From Candidatus Gastranaerophilales bacterium (GTDB lineage Bacteria > Cyanobacteriota > Vampirovibrionia > Gastranaerophilales > Gastranaerophilaceae), in the NCBI GenBank assembly GCA_944322885.1, contig CALUQH010000032.1, positions 62,001 through 126,000 on the forward strand: a DNA stretch of 64,000 nt, read 5' to 3'. The number at the start of each line of letters is the position of its first letter. Positions within the stretch are counted from its first letter, which is position 1. This document shows, in pieces, positions 9,003 to 17,720 of this stretch. Below the pieces are notes generated by a model. It saw only the letters and a program-made list of their open reading frames with translations, did not search any database and had not been told where the DNA came from. The translations under genes and the position numbers were made by a program.

Positions 9003-9833
9003 ATGAACTACTTCGACAGAGCAAGATATTTCAGAACAAAAAAAAGACTCGGACAGAATTTTCTGATTGATGGTCAGGTAATCTCTGACATTATCGACTA
9101 TGCTGATATTAAGCCTGACGATACAATTGTTGAAATCGGCCCCGGTGTAGGTTTTGTAACAGAACAGCTGGTAAAGCATGCCAGACGGGTGATTGCAATT
9201 GAACTTGATGAGGAAGCAATAAAAGAACTTGAAAAAATTGAAGCAGACAATCTTACAATTATACATAATGATATTTTAAAAACTAATCTATCTGAATTGT
9301 GCGAAGAAAAAATCAAAATTGTTGCAAATATTCCGTATTATATTACAAGCCCGATTATTGCGCATCTGCTCGGGGAAATTGATGATTTGCACAATAAAAA
9401 CAGACAAAAAATAACGGATATAATTCTTATGGTTCAAAATGAAGTAGCCTTAAGAATGACAGCCGACGAAAACTCGCCTTCCAAACAATACGGACTTTTG
9501 ACAATTCTTTCTCAATTTTGGGCAGATGTTGAAATCTTAAGAATTGTCGGCAGAAAAGCGTTTTATCCGGCGCCAAAAGTCAATTCCGCACTGGTAAAAC
9601 TTACCGTATGTGAAAAACCCCTGCTTGACTTAAGTGATTACAAACATTTCAGAAAAACAGTCAAAGCAGGTTTTGCACAAAGAAGAAAGACTTTAAAAAA
9701 CTGTCTTTTATCAGCAGGTTTTGCAAAAGAAACAATACTTTCAGCTTTTTCAAAGCTCAATCTTGATGAAAATATAAGAGGCGAAAAACTTTCAATAGAA
9801 ATGTTCGGGAAATTGTCAGAGGCTTTAAAATGA
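9003..9833 (+). CDS. rsmA: 16S rRNA A1518/A1519 dimethyltransferase
   Basis: This 276-residue KsgA/RsmA begins with TKKRLGQNFLIDG and continues with VEIGPGVGFVTEQL (SAM motif I), IAIELDEEAI, IHNDILKT, and the catalytic NIPYYITSPI motif. It dimethylates two adjacent adenines in the 3' hairpin of 16S rRNA. ATG at 9003 is favoured by alignment with the family; an in-frame ATG at 8979 would add eight unlikely residues. It overlaps ispE by four bases (ATGA), so the two are translationally coupled, a common pairing. Confidence 0.95.
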   Translation: MNYFDRARYFRTKKRLGQNFLIDGQVISDIIDYADIKPDDTIVEIGPGVGFVTEQLVKHARRVIAIELDEEAIKELEKIEADNLTIIHNDILKTNLSELCEEKIKIVANIPYYITSPIIAHLLGEIDDLHNKNRQKITDIILMVQNEVALRMTADENSPSKQYGLLTILSQFWADVEILRIVGRKAFYPAPKVNSALVKLTVCEKPLLDLSDYKHFRKTVKAGFAQRRKTLKNCLLSAGFAKETILSAFSKLNLDENIRGEKLSIEMFGKLSEALK

Positions 9834-10639
9834 ACATAAAAATCCAGTGTCCTGCAAAAATTAATTTAACTTTAAAGGTCACAGGCAAACGACTTGACGG
9901 ATTTCATAACATTGAAAGTATTATGCAAACCATAAGTCTATATGATTATTTGACGATTTGCACAAATCATTCGGAAAAATTTTCAATCAACCTTTCCGGA
10001 AACAGCAGTGAAATTCCTTATGATGAAAAAAATCTTGTTTACAAGGCAGCAATGCTTTTTATTGAAAGGACAAACCTTTCTCCTCACAAAATTGATATTT
10101 ATATAGAAAAAAATATCCCTGTATCAGCAGGACTTGCAGGCGGCAGTACAGACGCCGTGGGAACTTTATACGGTTTAAATAAAATATTTAATGAACCGTT
10201 ATCTAAAAACGAATTACATTCACTCTGCGCAAAACTCGGCTCTGATTTAAATTTTTGCCTTGAAGGCGGACGGCAGATGACATCAGGCAGGGGGGAAATT
10301 TTAAAACCGCTTGAATTTGAAGAATTTGCTGTTTCGCTTATTAAACCCGTAAATCTCGGGATAAGTGCAAAAGAAGCTTATACCAAATTTTCCGACAAAC
10401 TAAAAAGCGGGTTCAAATCAGAATTCGGAAACAGAAACGATTTTCAAAATGATTTGGAATGGGCTTTAATAGATGATTATGAAGAATTAAAGACCATAAA
10501 AAAATTATATCCCGAATCAGTAATGTCCGGTTCGGGCTCATCTTATTTTAGTGTTAACGAGGAGTTCACCCCGATGGAACATTATTGGACAGCAAATAAC
10601 CTTCAGGCAACAGCTCAAGGCATTTGTATCATGAATTAA
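9830..10639 (+). CDS. ispE: 4-diphosphocytidyl-2-C-methyl-D-erythritol kinase
   Basis: This 269-residue GHMP kinase has the N-terminal CPAKINLTLKVTGKRLDGFH motif, the phosphate-binding PVSAGLAGGSTDAVG loop (about residues 100-114) and the C-terminal SVMSGSGSSYF glycine loop. It phosphorylates CDP-ME in the non-mevalonate isoprenoid pathway. It is slightly shorter than typical (280-300). It is coupled to rsmA by an ATGA overlap and ends just before a strong terminator. Confidence 0.93.
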   Translation: MNIKIQCPAKINLTLKVTGKRLDGFHNIESIMQTISLYDYLTICTNHSEKFSINLSGNSSEIPYDEKNLVYKAAMLFIERTNLSPHKIDIYIEKNIPVSAGLAGGSTDAVGTLYGLNKIFNEPLSKNELHSLCAKLGSDLNFCLEGGRQMTSGRGEILKPLEFEEFAVSLIKPVNLGISAKEAYTKFSDKLKSGFKSEFGNRNDFQNDLEWALIDDYEELKTIKKLYPESVMSGSGSSYFSVNEEFTPMEHYWTANNLQATAQGICIMN

Positions 10640-10677
10640 AAGACCTTCCTTATATAAAGGAAGGTCTTTATTTTTAT
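10638..10677 (+). terminator. Terminator of rsmA-ispE
   Basis: AAGACCTTCCTT pairs with AAGGAAGGTCTT around a five-base loop, followed by TATTTTTATTT. Confidence 0.88.
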
Positions 10678-10691
10678 TTATAATATGGGAA

Positions 10692-12383
10692 TTATTTCTT
10701 TAATCTGGCATTGATTTCTGCCTGTGCTTTTGCCATAGCGGCATTTCTTTCATCTGCGGTTGAGAAGTCTTGGCTTCTGTTACCGTTACAATCTGTGAAA
10801 TAATAGTTTGTTTTTGTTTCTACAGTTTCTTTTGTTTCGGTTTTTGTAAGAACACCCGGGTCTTTTCCTGTCCATTTTACAGATGGAGTTACGTAGTTGC
10901 CTCTGTTTTTCTTAGTTACTTCAGCGTCACAGTCTACACAATATTTTTTACCATTTATTTCCGAATACAACCTTAACTCTTTAACAGGAATATATGTAAG
11001 ATCTAACGGAATATTATGCATTTTCTTCAATCCCTGCCAAACTTCTTTCATTTCTTTTTGAGTCAGCGCAGATCCATCTTCGTGACGGTATTTTGCTGCA
11101 ACGATACCTGTCCATAAGTCATTTCTTTTAACTTTATAAGCACAATATTCAAGCGGAACATCAACTTGCTCATTTTTTACATTGTTAATAGTATTCTCAC
11201 CCGGAATCAAATTACAAGATTCTTTTTCTTGTTCAGGGTTTGGATTTGGTTTGGGTTCAGCCGGTTTTTCAGATTTTGGCTGATCAGGAGCATAAATTCT
11301 AGGTTCTTTGTTGCCTTTATCTTGTAATAAAGTCGACAACCCTGCTCCAAGTCCCGTGCCTGCAGCAGCACCCGGAAGAACACCGGATACTGAAGCCGAT
11401 GCTGCTGCTGCGGCTGCAGTTGATGAACCTACACCGGCTCCTGCTGCACCGCCTGCTGCGGCTGCGGATCCTGCTGCAGATGCTGCTGCAGATGCGCCTA
11501 AAAATGCTGCACCTACACCGGCTCCTATTGCTGCTGCTCCAACAATCACACCGCCTCTGATTAACGGTGTATAATCTTTTTCATAACCTATATTAGCTTT
11601 GTTTGCGATATCCGCAATTACATCGTCGTCAACACCGTATTTTGCTGCGACTTCGCGTCTTTCTTTCAAGCTAAGGTAATGATTTTCTTCTTCATCATTT
11701 TTTGTATGAGCATTTGCAAAATTAACTGCATTCTCTTTGAATTTTTCACTTGAAAAATTACCTGCTTCATCATAGAACATTTCTTCATGATTTTCTATAA
11801 AAGCACGTGTTTGTTTCTTTTTAATATATTCATTTTGTCCTAATTCTGCATTAGCACGCTGTTTAGCTTGACGTCTTTTTAAACCTTGTTCTCTATATTG
11901 GCTGTAAAGTTCATCGTATTTTTTGTCACGTTCGGCTTCTGCAGCTTTGTATTGTTCTTTATCCATAAAAACTGTAGTTCTGTCTGATTCCTGTTCATAA
12001 GATTTATCTTTTACATAATCTTCAGCCATTTCTTTAGCTTGTTTTTCATCCTCTACAGGTTTTCCGTTTGATGTACCGTACTTTAAGAAATCATTTTTAA
12101 TCTTTTCTTCTGCAGCCTTACGGTCTTCTTTCACAGCAAGATTACCCAAATCCTGAGGCTGTTCTTGATTAATATTTTCAGCTTGTTCTTGTCCCTTATG
12201 TTCAACAACAAGCCCTTTGTTTTCATCTTTTACTGTCGGGCTACCTATAGGAACAGTTGTTCTGTTAATGCCCGCATCTTTTAACATTTGATCCATACGA
12301 ATGGATGACTCTTTGAATTTTTGATTAAACTCTGCAGCATAATCCTTCATGCCATAAATAGAGTAACTCGGATTAATTCCCAT
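10692..12383 (-). CDS. Large protein with glycine-zipper segment and C-terminal LysM-like domain
   Basis: This 563-residue protein has a charged, largely helical N-terminal part (residues 1-265, rich in E, K and Q). A long Ala/Gly segment follows (about 270-350, GAAAIGAGVGAAFLGASAAA and similar), resembling a glycine-zipper membrane hairpin. Then come a proline-rich linker (about 365-385) and a C-terminal domain with AYKVKRNDLWTGIVAAKY, which resembles LysM. There are cysteine pairs around CVDCDAEV. There is no signal peptide. The C-terminal domain resembles the end of the 931-residue protein at 60190, so the two may be relatives. The ATG follows an AAGGGG site. The function is unknown; membrane insertion or an effector-like role are possibilities only. 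Confidence 0.6.
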   Translation of the reverse strand: MGINPSYSIYGMKDYAAEFNQKFKESSIRMDQMLKDAGINRTTVPIGSPTVKDENKGLVVEHKGQEQAENINQEQPQDLGNLAVKEDRKAAEEKIKNDFLKYGTSNGKPVEDEKQAKEMAEDYVKDKSYEQESDRTTVFMDKEQYKAAEAERDKKYDELYSQYREQGLKRRQAKQRANAELGQNEYIKKKQTRAFIENHEEMFYDEAGNFSSEKFKENAVNFANAHTKNDEEENHYLSLKERREVAAKYGVDDDVIADIANKANIGYEKDYTPLIRGGVIVGAAAIGAGVGAAFLGASAAASAAGSAAAAGGAAGAGVGSSTAAAAAASASVSGVLPGAAAGTGLGAGLSTLLQDKGNKEPRIYAPDQPKSEKPAEPKPNPNPEQEKESCNLIPGENTINNVKNEQVDVPLEYCAYKVKRNDLWTGIVAAKYRHEDGSALTQKEMKEVWQGLKKMHNIPLDLTYIPVKELRLYSEINGKKYCVDCDAEVTKKNRGNYVTPSVKWTGKDPGVLTKTETKETVETKTNYYFTDCNGNRSQDFSTADERNAAMAKAQAEINARLKK

Positions 12384-12614
12384 AATTTCCCCTTTCCATT
12401 TCCTCGTGATTGAGTATTATTTTTTCCCCTATACTTCTATAAAAAAATTTTGCTCCCGAAAATTGCATGACAGCATGGAGTTTCAAACCGTTAACAAAGG
12501 TAAAAATAAGTATTGACGGGCTTTTTCGGGCATTAGCATACATCTTAATATTTGTTAACAAAACCAGTCCGAAAGACTATTCCTTTATTTTTAACTATCA
12601 TATATTATATAGTT

Positions 12615-13565
12615 ATGGCTATTTTAGAAGTGAAAAATTTAAATCTGGGTTTTAATTGTGAAAACGGATTTCGACAGGCTCTGTTTGATGTTTCGTTTTC
12701 TCTTGAAAAAGGAAAAATGCACTCTCTTGTCGGAGAATCGGGCTGCGGAAAAACAATCAGCGCAATGAGTATTTTAAGACTCCTGCCTAAAACAGCCCGG
12801 ATAACTTCCGGAGAAATAATTTATAACAGAGAAAACCTGCTCAAAATACCTTTAAAAAATATGCAAAAAATCAGGGGTTCAAAAATCGCACTGATTCCGC
12901 AAGATCCTATGACATCTTTAAATCCTTTGTTTACAGTCGGGGATCAGCTTCTTGAAGTCATAAATATTCATCAAGGCTTGAAGGGGAAAGAGGCTTTTAC
13001 CAAAGCAATTGATGCTCTTGAAGCAGTCCAAATTCCCTGTGCAAAAGAACGAATGAAAGCTTACCCGCATGAATTTTCAGGCGGGATGAAACAAAGGGCA
13101 ATAATTGCTATGGCGCTTGCATGCAATGCTGAAATTTTAATCGCGGATGAACCCACAACCGCTCTTGACGTAACTATTCAGGCACAGATTATGAACCTGC
13201 TTAATGAAATAAGAATTTCGAAAAATACCTCAATTCTTTTGATTACACATGATTTGGCACTTGTCGGGGAAAATTCCGATTACGTTTCTGTTATGTATGC
13301 TGGCAGAATTGTTGAAACAGCACCGTCTAAAGAATTTTTGGCGAATCCCAAACATCCTTACTCAACAGCTCTTTTACGTTCTCTGCCATCAAACAGAGAC
13401 TCCAGACTTGAAACAATTCAGGGACAGCCGCCATCTATACAGCAAGATATTACAGGCTGCAGATTTCATCCAAGATGTCCGAAATGTATTGATATCTGCG
13501 TTAATAAAGTACCGGAGCTTGATAATGTCGGCATAAACCATTACAGTGCCTGCTTCAGAAATTAA
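12615..13565 (+). CDS. Oligopeptide/dipeptide-type ABC transporter ATP-binding protein (OppD/DppD-like)
   Basis: This 316-residue ATPase has Walker A (GESGCGKT, about residue 41), Q-loop IPQDPMTSLNPL, signature FSGGMKQR, Walker B ILIADEPTTALD and the switch THDL. The C-terminal oligopeptide extension carries CRFHPRCPKCIDIC, the cysteine motif that binds an Fe-S cluster in some Opp/Dpp ATPases. No permease or binding protein is adjacent, so it must work with subunits encoded elsewhere. There is no Shine-Dalgarno site before the ATG; a TATTAT element ends seven bases upstream, so the mRNA may be leaderless. Confidence 0.88.
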   Translation: MAILEVKNLNLGFNCENGFRQALFDVSFSLEKGKMHSLVGESGCGKTISAMSILRLLPKTARITSGEIIYNRENLLKIPLKNMQKIRGSKIALIPQDPMTSLNPLFTVGDQLLEVINIHQGLKGKEAFTKAIDALEAVQIPCAKERMKAYPHEFSGGMKQRAIIAMALACNAEILIADEPTTALDVTIQAQIMNLLNEIRISKNTSILLITHDLALVGENSDYVSVMYAGRIVETAPSKEFLANPKHPYSTALLRSLPSNRDSRLETIQGQPPSIQQDITGCRFHPRCPKCIDICVNKVPELDNVGINHYSACFRN

Positions 13566-14641
13566 ACATGTTTGATACAAGAAGGTCTGTTGTCAACCTT
13601 TTTTTTATTATGCGCATCCATAACTTTTGCGATTACTGCAGCAGCTACAATAACACCTGCAGCTATCAATGCTATAGTTTTACCGGTGATTTTTTTTGCT
13701 TTTTTATAAACGGGAGTGTACCATTGTTTGTTTATAAAAATTTCTTCCGCGTTATCATAGAAAATTTTATTTAAAGCTTTTTCAGCCTCATCCGGTGTAT
13801 TTTTATAAAACTCTTTAACATTATATTCCACAAAATCGGTAAACTGACCGTATTTATTTTTATCGCCCATTTCCCCTATCGGAGTATCAGAACCGAAAAG
13901 AATTCTGTCAGCACCTACTTTTTCAAGAAGCTGTCTGAAAATGTTTTTACTTTCTTCAGCCTTGCCGTCAAAATCAGTAAGCCAGGAAACATCCACAAAC
14001 AAATTGGATTTTCCGCTGTGAACTGATGAAGCAATACTGTCAATTGTTTTTGACATCTGTTCCGGCTTTGACATCAAATCAACATGGTACAGTACTACCG
14101 GAAGTTTCGGATATTTTTCCGCAAGTTTTATAATCTGTGCAGGATTAGATTTCCCGTCAGTAGCCGAATGAAATACACACGGAAGCCCTTTTTGTTCAGC
14201 TAATTTGAGATAATCCGAATAAATTTCAAAATTATCCTCAACCGGCATATCAGTCATTGTCGGATGAAATTTCAATCCGTAAAATTTATGTTTTTCTATA
14301 AGGCCTTTAACAGTATCAGTATTTTGAGAAATACCAGGTTGACAAGAAAGAAGCGGGTAAAAAGTAACTTTATCATTTCCTTTAAGATTTATTATTTCAT
14401 CTGCCGCATTTAACTCTGATTTAAAGAAATTGCTCCCCTTGGGATTTAAACCAGAAACCGTGCTGACCAAAACTTTTTTTACATTATTTGTTTCAACAGT
14501 ATCAATTATATTTTGTGCACTATAGTGTGCTTCCCTGTTCCATAGGCCGTCAAAATGAGAACCTATATGCCCTTGAACATCAAATTTCCGCCTGTCGCTT
14601 GTAAACGACGGGGAATACATTTTTACAGATTGAATTTTCAT
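13562..14641 (-). CDS. Amidohydrolase-like TIM-barrel protein with C-terminal membrane anchor
   Basis: This 359-residue protein resembles Amidohydro_2: FDVQGHIGSHFDGLW near residue 20 (the usual HxH is GHIGSH here), GLKFHPTMTD, VFHSATDG, VLYHVD and ILFGSDTPIG with the late catalytic Asp. A single transmembrane helix (KTIALIAAGVIVAAAVIAKV, about residues 322-341) sits near the C-terminus. The N-terminus (MKIQSVKMYSPSFTS) resembles short leaders on other proteins of this window. The substrate is unknown. A good AAGGAG site precedes the ATG. It lies 12 bases downstream of bioY and is probably cotranscribed; its stop overlaps that of the ABC gene. Confidence 0.7.
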   Translation of the reverse strand: MKIQSVKMYSPSFTSDRRKFDVQGHIGSHFDGLWNREAHYSAQNIIDTVETNNVKKVLVSTVSGLNPKGSNFFKSELNAADEIINLKGNDKVTFYPLLSCQPGISQNTDTVKGLIEKHKFYGLKFHPTMTDMPVEDNFEIYSDYLKLAEQKGLPCVFHSATDGKSNPAQIIKLAEKYPKLPVVLYHVDLMSKPEQMSKTIDSIASSVHSGKSNLFVDVSWLTDFDGKAEESKNIFRQLLEKVGADRILFGSDTPIGEMGDKNKYGQFTDFVEYNVKEFYKNTPDEAEKALNKIFYDNAEEIFINKQWYTPVYKKAKKITGKTIALIAAGVIVAAAVIAKVMDAHNKKKVDNRPSCIKHV

Positions 14642-14653
14642 ATATTAACTCCT

Positions 14654-15313
14654 TTACATAAAAAACCATAAAATAATTTTTGCATATTTTGCCAGAAATA
14701 CCATTGCAAAACTGAATATAAAATCATAGATAATTTTTACACCGCTTTGCGCACAAATCCATCCCCACATGAAAGATGCTCCTTCATGTTTTAACCCCGC
14801 AATAAAGAGCATATATAATATTCCGATTAAATGGATTGTCAAAACACCGACAAGAACTGCATGAAGCATGTTTCTGTTTGTAAAACCGCTTTTGAGAATA
14901 GAACCTGCGAAAAATACTGCCGGAATATAAGCCAGAATATACCCGAAACCGTATTCAAAAATATATTTCGGTCCTCCGCCAAGCGCAAATACAGGTATTA
15001 CCAAAAGTCCCAGCAAAATATACAGCAAAATACTTGCAATACCGTATTTTCGTCCGAGAAAAGCACCTACAAACATAACTACAGGTATCTGGGGTATAAG
15101 CTTGTATGTGTGAATAAAATCGCTTAATTGCAAATTAGCACCGGAAAAAACCCCCTTCGGAATTATAAAATGCGTTACATCAAGCTGAACGAATGTTGAA
15201 AGAACAAGTAAAAATATACAGCACAAAACCAGCAATATACTGCCGAATGTCAATCTTATCCCCTCAATTTGTTTTTTTATCACCCTTATCTTCGGCGCGG
15301 AAGTTTTAATCAT
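14654..15313 (-). CDS. bioY: BioY-family biotin transporter (S component)
   Basis: This 219-residue protein has about six membrane helices and a core GLLVIPVFALGGGPKYIFEYGFGYILAY, which matches the conserved BioY substrate region (P-x-F-A-x-G-x-G and GY-L/I-x-x-Y). BioY binds biotin and works alone or with an ECF module. The N-terminus is a cytoplasmic basic stretch of about 20 residues. It overlaps rimI by four bases. No biotin operator was recognised. Confidence 0.8.
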   Translation of the reverse strand: MIKTSAPKIRVIKKQIEGIRLTFGSILLVLCCIFLLVLSTFVQLDVTHFIIPKGVFSGANLQLSDFIHTYKLIPQIPVVMFVGAFLGRKYGIASILLYILLGLLVIPVFALGGGPKYIFEYGFGYILAYIPAVFFAGSILKSGFTNRNMLHAVLVGVLTIHLIGILYMLFIAGLKHEGASFMWGWICAQSGVKIIYDFIFSFAMVFLAKYAKIILWFFM

Positions 15314-15843
15314 AAGATATTAATTTTCCCCTTCAATGTATGAGCATTTTGCTCATATTCTGATTTAAATTTATCGTAAAAAATATTCTCTGTCCACATA
15401 ATCAATGCATCTTCATTATTGTCCTGATAATACCCTTTTCTAACACCTAATGATTTAAAACCGTATTTTTCATAAAGAGTAATAGCAGCAGTATTGCTAA
15501 CTCTGACCTCCAGTGTAATATATTTAATCATATCCCTGTAACACTGCTCCAGCAGAGTAACAAGAAGCGCCTCTCCCAATGACTTTCTTCTGTATTGCGG
15601 TAAAACAGCAATAGTTGTAATATGAGCTTCCTCAAGAATCTGCCAGCATCCAGCATAACCTATCAATTCACCGTTTTCATTAAATGCACTGAAATATTTT
15701 GCAAGTTCGTTCGAAAGCTCGCTCATAAAAGAATCTTTTGACCAGTGATGCTGTCCGTATGCCCTCTCTTCAATTAATACTACAGAATCAAGATCAGACT
15801 TTTCCATGGGTTTAATTTTAACGGTTAAGATGCCAGTGTCCAT
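15310..15843 (-). CDS. rimI: GNAT acetyltransferase, RimI-like
   Basis: This 177-residue GNAT protein has the RimI acetyl-CoA motif (ITTIAVLPQYRRKSLGEALL, about residues 85-104) and a C-terminal ITLEVRVSNTAAITLYEKYGF, typical of ribosomal protein S18-alanine N-acetyltransferase. The Tyr and Glu used in catalysis fall in NTAAITLYEKYGF and the preceding strands. No tsaB/tsaD partner is adjacent. It is the first gene of the rimI-bioY-amidohydrolase operon. No clear Shine-Dalgarno sequence is visible. Confidence 0.8.
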   Translation of the reverse strand: MDTGILTVKIKPMEKSDLDSVVLIEERAYGQHHWSKDSFMSELSNELAKYFSAFNENGELIGYAGCWQILEEAHITTIAVLPQYRRKSLGEALLVTLLEQCYRDMIKYITLEVRVSNTAAITLYEKYGFKSLGVRKGYYQDNNEDALIMWTENIFYDKFKSEYEQNAHTLKGKINIL

Positions 15844-15901
15844 AAATTAATTTTAGCATATAAAACGCTCCAAAGCTTGAATATTAAATTTTGTTTACCT
15901 C

Positions 15902-15930
15902 TTGATTAAACCCGCTCAATATGGTAAAAT
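15902..15930 (+). promoter_or_regulatory. Likely promoter of the diguanylate cyclase gene
   Basis: TTGATT (15902-15907) and TAAAAT (15925-15930) are separated by 17 bases. Transcription would start at the first copy of the direct repeat described next. Confidence 0.6.
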
Positions 15931-16067
15931 TACAACGGATATCGACGGAAAGGGTAAAACGGGAGCAAGCGAAAAAGAAAATCCTAAAAAACTTTAAAAA
16001 AAGACTAAAGCGAAGCGACTGACAAAAACCCTAAAAACTACAACGGATATCGGCGGAAAGGGTAAAA
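15931..16067 (+). repeat. Direct repeat in the 5' leader of the diguanylate cyclase
   Basis: A 29-base sequence containing ACAACGGATATCG and CGGAAAGGGTAAAA occurs at 15931-15959 and again at 16039-16067, with one substitution, 108 bases apart. The second copy supplies the AAAGGG ribosome-binding site of the cyclase. The spacer is purine-rich. It could be a tandem regulatory element, or a duplicated start region. Confidence 0.7.
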
Positions 16068-16075
16068 AAAGAAAA

Positions 16076-16948
16076 ATGAAAAATATTGTTGTTTATACAG
16101 ATAAGAACGAATCAAAATTGGCAGATGTTTTGGCTCAAATTGATGATTCAAATGTCAGAATTGAAAGCGCAGATAAACTCAAAGATTACGAAATGCTTAA
16201 TCCAGGTCTTGTTGTAATCGAAAGCGTTCCGAATATTAAAGATGTTCTTATGACAACAAAATTCAAAGCTCCCGCATTATTTATCGGAGACGTATTTAAA
16301 GGCACAACAGTCAGAGCCGTTATTTTTGATTTTATAAAAACTCCTGTTGATAACATGGAATTAATCATCAGAGCAAACGCCCTTTTAAAATACAAAGAAT
16401 TGAGAGATAAACTTAAAGTTGTTTCAACAACTGATGAACTTACAGGGCTTCACAACAGAAAATATATGCAGGAACGCCTTGATCAGGAAATTTCACGCGC
16501 AAAACGTTACGGCACAAAATTATCCTGCCTTCTGTTTGACTTAGACTTTTTCAAAGTTGTAAACGATATTTACGGATACGAATGGGGCGATGTGCTCTTG
16601 AAATCAATTGCCGATAAATTAAAACAACTTATCAGAAAAGAAGATATTTTAACACGTTACGGAGATGAAGAATTTTTATTAATTCTCCCTAACACATCCG
16701 AAGAAAACGCATTTTTGTTTGCTGAAAGATTTAGACGCGACATAGAAAAAATGGAATTTATTCCGGCAGGCGAAGAAGAAAGACATCCTATTACAATATC
16801 AGGCGGAATTTCAACTTATCCTTGCCTTGAAAATACTGAAGAAGACGCAAACACAATTATCCGATACGCAGAACACGCATTATACAATGCTAAAAAACGC
16901 GGAAAAAATAAGATTGTACAATTCTCTCAGTTAAATCTTGGAGAGTAA
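16076..16948 (+). CDS. Diguanylate cyclase with receiver-like N-terminal domain
   Basis: This 290-residue protein has an N-terminal alpha/beta domain (about 1-110) resembling a receiver (VVIESVPN, IKTPVDNMELIIRANALLKY). It appears degenerate, because no clear phospho-Asp triad was found. A GGDEF domain follows (about 118-285: DELTGLHNRKYM, LLFDLDFFKVVND). The active-site loop reads GDEEF (196-200), with Asp replacing the second Gly, so activity is not certain. An RxxD inhibitory site (RKED, 187-190) lies the canonical five residues before. It would make c-di-GMP. Start: ATG after GAAAGGG in the duplicated leader. Confidence 0.85.
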   Translation: MKNIVVYTDKNESKLADVLAQIDDSNVRIESADKLKDYEMLNPGLVVIESVPNIKDVLMTTKFKAPALFIGDVFKGTTVRAVIFDFIKTPVDNMELIIRANALLKYKELRDKLKVVSTTDELTGLHNRKYMQERLDQEISRAKRYGTKLSCLLFDLDFFKVVNDIYGYEWGDVLLKSIADKLKQLIRKEDILTRYGDEEFLLILPNTSEENAFLFAERFRRDIEKMEFIPAGEEERHPITISGGISTYPCLENTEEDANTIIRYAEHALYNAKKRGKNKIVQFSQLNLGE

Positions 16949-16973
16949 GCTGATAATTTATGAGTGTTAAATC

Positions 16974-17720
16974 TTATTTATTATTCACTCCGTAGCCAAA
17001 CATTGCAAAATCGTATTTTACAGGGTCTTCAGGGTCAAATTTGCGCAGATTTTCCGTTATTTCAAGAACCGATTTAAAATCATTTACATTTCGTGTCAAA
17101 AGTCCCATTTCGCGAGAAAGTCTTGCTACATGTGTATCAAGTGGGATTAAAAGTTCCGAAGGTTTCATAAAATCCCATATCCCGAAATCAACAGGGCCTT
17201 TTCTTACCATCCATCTAAGGTACATACACATACGCTTCATAGCGCTTCCTTTACGCGCATCAGGAACCATAAACTTAAACCCCTGCGCGTTGTTATCTTT
17301 TACATGAGAATAAAAATAATCCGTTACCGGTATAAACATATTACCTTCAACCGGATTTTCATATCCGTATTTAAAAAGATTTTCCAAACCTTCATTTTTT
17401 GAATACAGCTCCTTCATTACAATAAAAATCTGCGCAAAATCTTCAGGCTTTCCGAAACGGTAGTTAAAATCCCCGAGAATTTTCGGCTCAAAATTTAAGA
17501 TAAAATTATACGGCTCATTCTGTGCGATTTCAAAAAGAGTATCAAGTTTTTTCAAAAAAACTTCACGCCTGCCGTAAGCTACAAGAGAAGCTATAAATCC
17601 GGCTATTTCAATATCTTTTTTGTCTGTAAATCTGTTTGGAACTCTAACAGGATCATCCTTTATAAAATCAACTGTTTCATAAGTTTGGGCAAGTTTATCA
17701 ATTTCCGTTTTAGTTATCAT
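16974..17720 (-). CDS. TIGR02757/DUF2400 family protein
   Basis: This 248-residue protein has the family signature ASLVAYGRREVFLKKLD near residue 45, KRMCMYLRWMVRKGPVDFGIW and LLIPLDTHVARLSREMGL, and ends KYDFAMFGYGV. The fold resembles HhH-type DNA glycosylases without a clear iron-sulfur site; function is unproven. The ATG at 17720 (MITKTEID) is preferred to an upstream start that adds 12 non-conserved residues. It stands alone, with the long intergenic repeat region behind it. Confidence 0.78.
   Translation of the reverse strand: MITKTEIDKLAQTYETVDFIKDDPVRVPNRFTDKKDIEIAGFIASLVAYGRREVFLKKLDTLFEIAQNEPYNFILNFEPKILGDFNYRFGKPEDFAQIFIVMKELYSKNEGLENLFKYGYENPVEGNMFIPVTDYFYSHVKDNNAQGFKFMVPDARKGSAMKRMCMYLRWMVRKGPVDFGIWDFMKPSELLIPLDTHVARLSREMGLLTRNVNDFKSVLEITENLRKFDPEDPVKYDFAMFGYGVNNK

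Noticed and set aside
10285..10295. G6 run in ispE as a phase-variation tract
   Set aside because: Too short and the gene is in frame and essential.
11308..11574. Ala/Pro-rich plus-strand frame
   Set aside because: Shadow of the Ala/Gly segment of the 563-residue protein on the other strand.
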